The notes under the pieces: generated by a model | The model's database searches: none | What the model saw: the letters and a program-made list of their open reading frames with translations, nothing else | Told to the model about the DNA's origin: nothing | NCBI RefSeq assembly: GCF_022096995.1 | Contig: NZ_JACXGQ010000010.1 | Span: 1-64,000, forward strand | DNA from: Yoonia sp. I 8.24 | GTDB taxonomy: Bacteria > Pseudomonadota > Alphaproteobacteria > Rhodobacterales > Rhodobacteraceae | Direction: 5' to 3' | DNA length: 64,000 nt | Program-made: the position numbers and the translations under genes | In this document: in pieces, positions 63,568 through 64,000 of the stretch | How the letters are laid out: each line of letters opens with the position of its first letter | How positions within the stretch are numbered: position 1 is the stretch's first letter

Positions 63568-64000
63568 CAAAACACAGTAGCGCATGGGACGGCATTCTAG
63601 ACACCGACGAAGAAATTCTTTGGCAAGGGCGTCCTAACCCTGGCTTTGCATTCAGACCTTCTATGATCTTTACCACGTTGTTTGGACTGGCGTTTGCGGC
63701 TTTCGCGCTATTTTGGATGGTTATGGCCGCTTCGGCGGGTGGGTATTTTTGGATGTTTGGGTTGCTCCATTTTGCGGTTGGCGTGGGTATCATCGCAGGC
63801 GCGGTTTTTTTCCCATCATTTAAGCGTCGCCGCACATGGTACACGCTCACCAACCGCCGCGCGTTTATCGCGACTGAATTGCCAATGCTTGGCAAAAAAC
63901 TGAAATCATACCCGGTCACCCCAGATACCCCCATTGAATTTCGCGATGATCCGATTCCTTCGGTGATGCTTGCAAGTGAAACAAAACGCGGCAAGAACAG
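63564..64000 (+). CDS. Membrane protein of PH-domain (bPH) type, cut by the window end
   Basis: Only the first 145 residues lie in the window; the frame is open to the last base. The product starts with a short polar segment with ILWQGRPNPGF, then two hydrophobic helices (about 34-55 and 60-80) and a region with RRTWYTLTNRRAFIATE. The segment WYTLTNRRAFI resembles bacterial PH (bPH) domains, which are often membrane-attached. It begins within the last four bases of the preceding gene. The gene is partial here, not broken. Confidence 0.65.
   Translation, partial: MTKHSSAWDGILDTDEEILWQGRPNPGFAFRPSMIFTTLFGLAFAAFALFWMVMAASAGGYFWMFGLLHFAVGVGIIAGAVFFPSFKRRRTWYTLTNRRAFIATELPMLGKKLKSYPVTPDTPIEFRDDPIPSVMLASETKRGKN

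Overview
The window is ordinary, gene-dense alphaproteobacterial chromosome, most like the Roseobacter branch of the Rhodobacteraceae. This rests on gene content and order: an L-malyl-CoA lyase of the ethylmalonyl-CoA pathway, the block argH / small lipoprotein / DUF2834 / lysA / DUF4175 giant protein, ftsE-ftsX-plsC, a Hint-domain secreted protein, divergent oxyR/katG, and frequent 1-bp and 4-bp start/stop overlaps. Base composition is moderately GC-rich. I found no tRNA, rRNA, insertion sequence, prophage or CRISPR array. The species cannot be named from the sequence alone.

Layout. 1-4.2 kb: a membrane-anchored Mur-ligase-like protein coupled to an alpha/beta hydrolase, a divergent Ddl-like ATP-grasp ligase, and an M15-type peptidase. 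4.3-8.7 kb: a tight minus-strand operon of an SLC13-type permease, a periplasmic binding-protein-like gene, a HAD phosphatase and a prokaryotic ionotropic-glutamate-receptor-like channel. 8.7-12.0 kb: oxyR and katG. 12.5-16.8 kb: an RND efflux pump. 17.1-22.3 kb: a PLP decarboxylase, a rhodanese, the 5-oxoprolinase genes pxpB-pxpC-pxpA and ureidoglycine aminohydrolase, a nitrogen-scavenging cluster. 22.6-31.5 kb: Hint protein, EEP phosphatase-fold protein, split mnmC (oxidoreductase and methyltransferase as divergent genes), DMT exporter, lytic transglycosylase, dapA, DsbA-like protein.

31.8-41.7 kb: an orphan gene next to a repeat block, a YcaQ-like protein coupled to a potassium-channel-like protein, smpB, a sulfurtransferase-aminotransferase pair, mcl, a secreted Asp/Cys repeat protein, accA and an M50-like membrane protein. 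41.1-51.4 kb: ftsE-ftsX-plsC-PPOX, a zinc-ribbon membrane protein, the lysA/argH block and a TlpA-like thioredoxin. 51.4-64.0 kb: YqgE/AlgH, a DsbD-N-like protein, an AraC regulator with seven predicted membrane helices facing a membrane protein, the operon UDG-moaB-adaptor-RND, an A/T-rich orphan, and pyrB followed by two membrane proteins, the last cut by the window edge.

Cell-envelope themes recur: peptidoglycan precursors (lysA, dapA, Ddl-like, Mur-like), peptidoglycan turnover (transglycosylase, M15 peptidase, FtsEX) and two RND pumps. The best candidates for new biology are the glutamate-receptor-like operon (4.3-8.7 kb), the Mur-ligase/hydrolase/Ddl-like group (0-3.7 kb), and the Asp/Cys tandem-repeat protein (38.5-39.3 kb).
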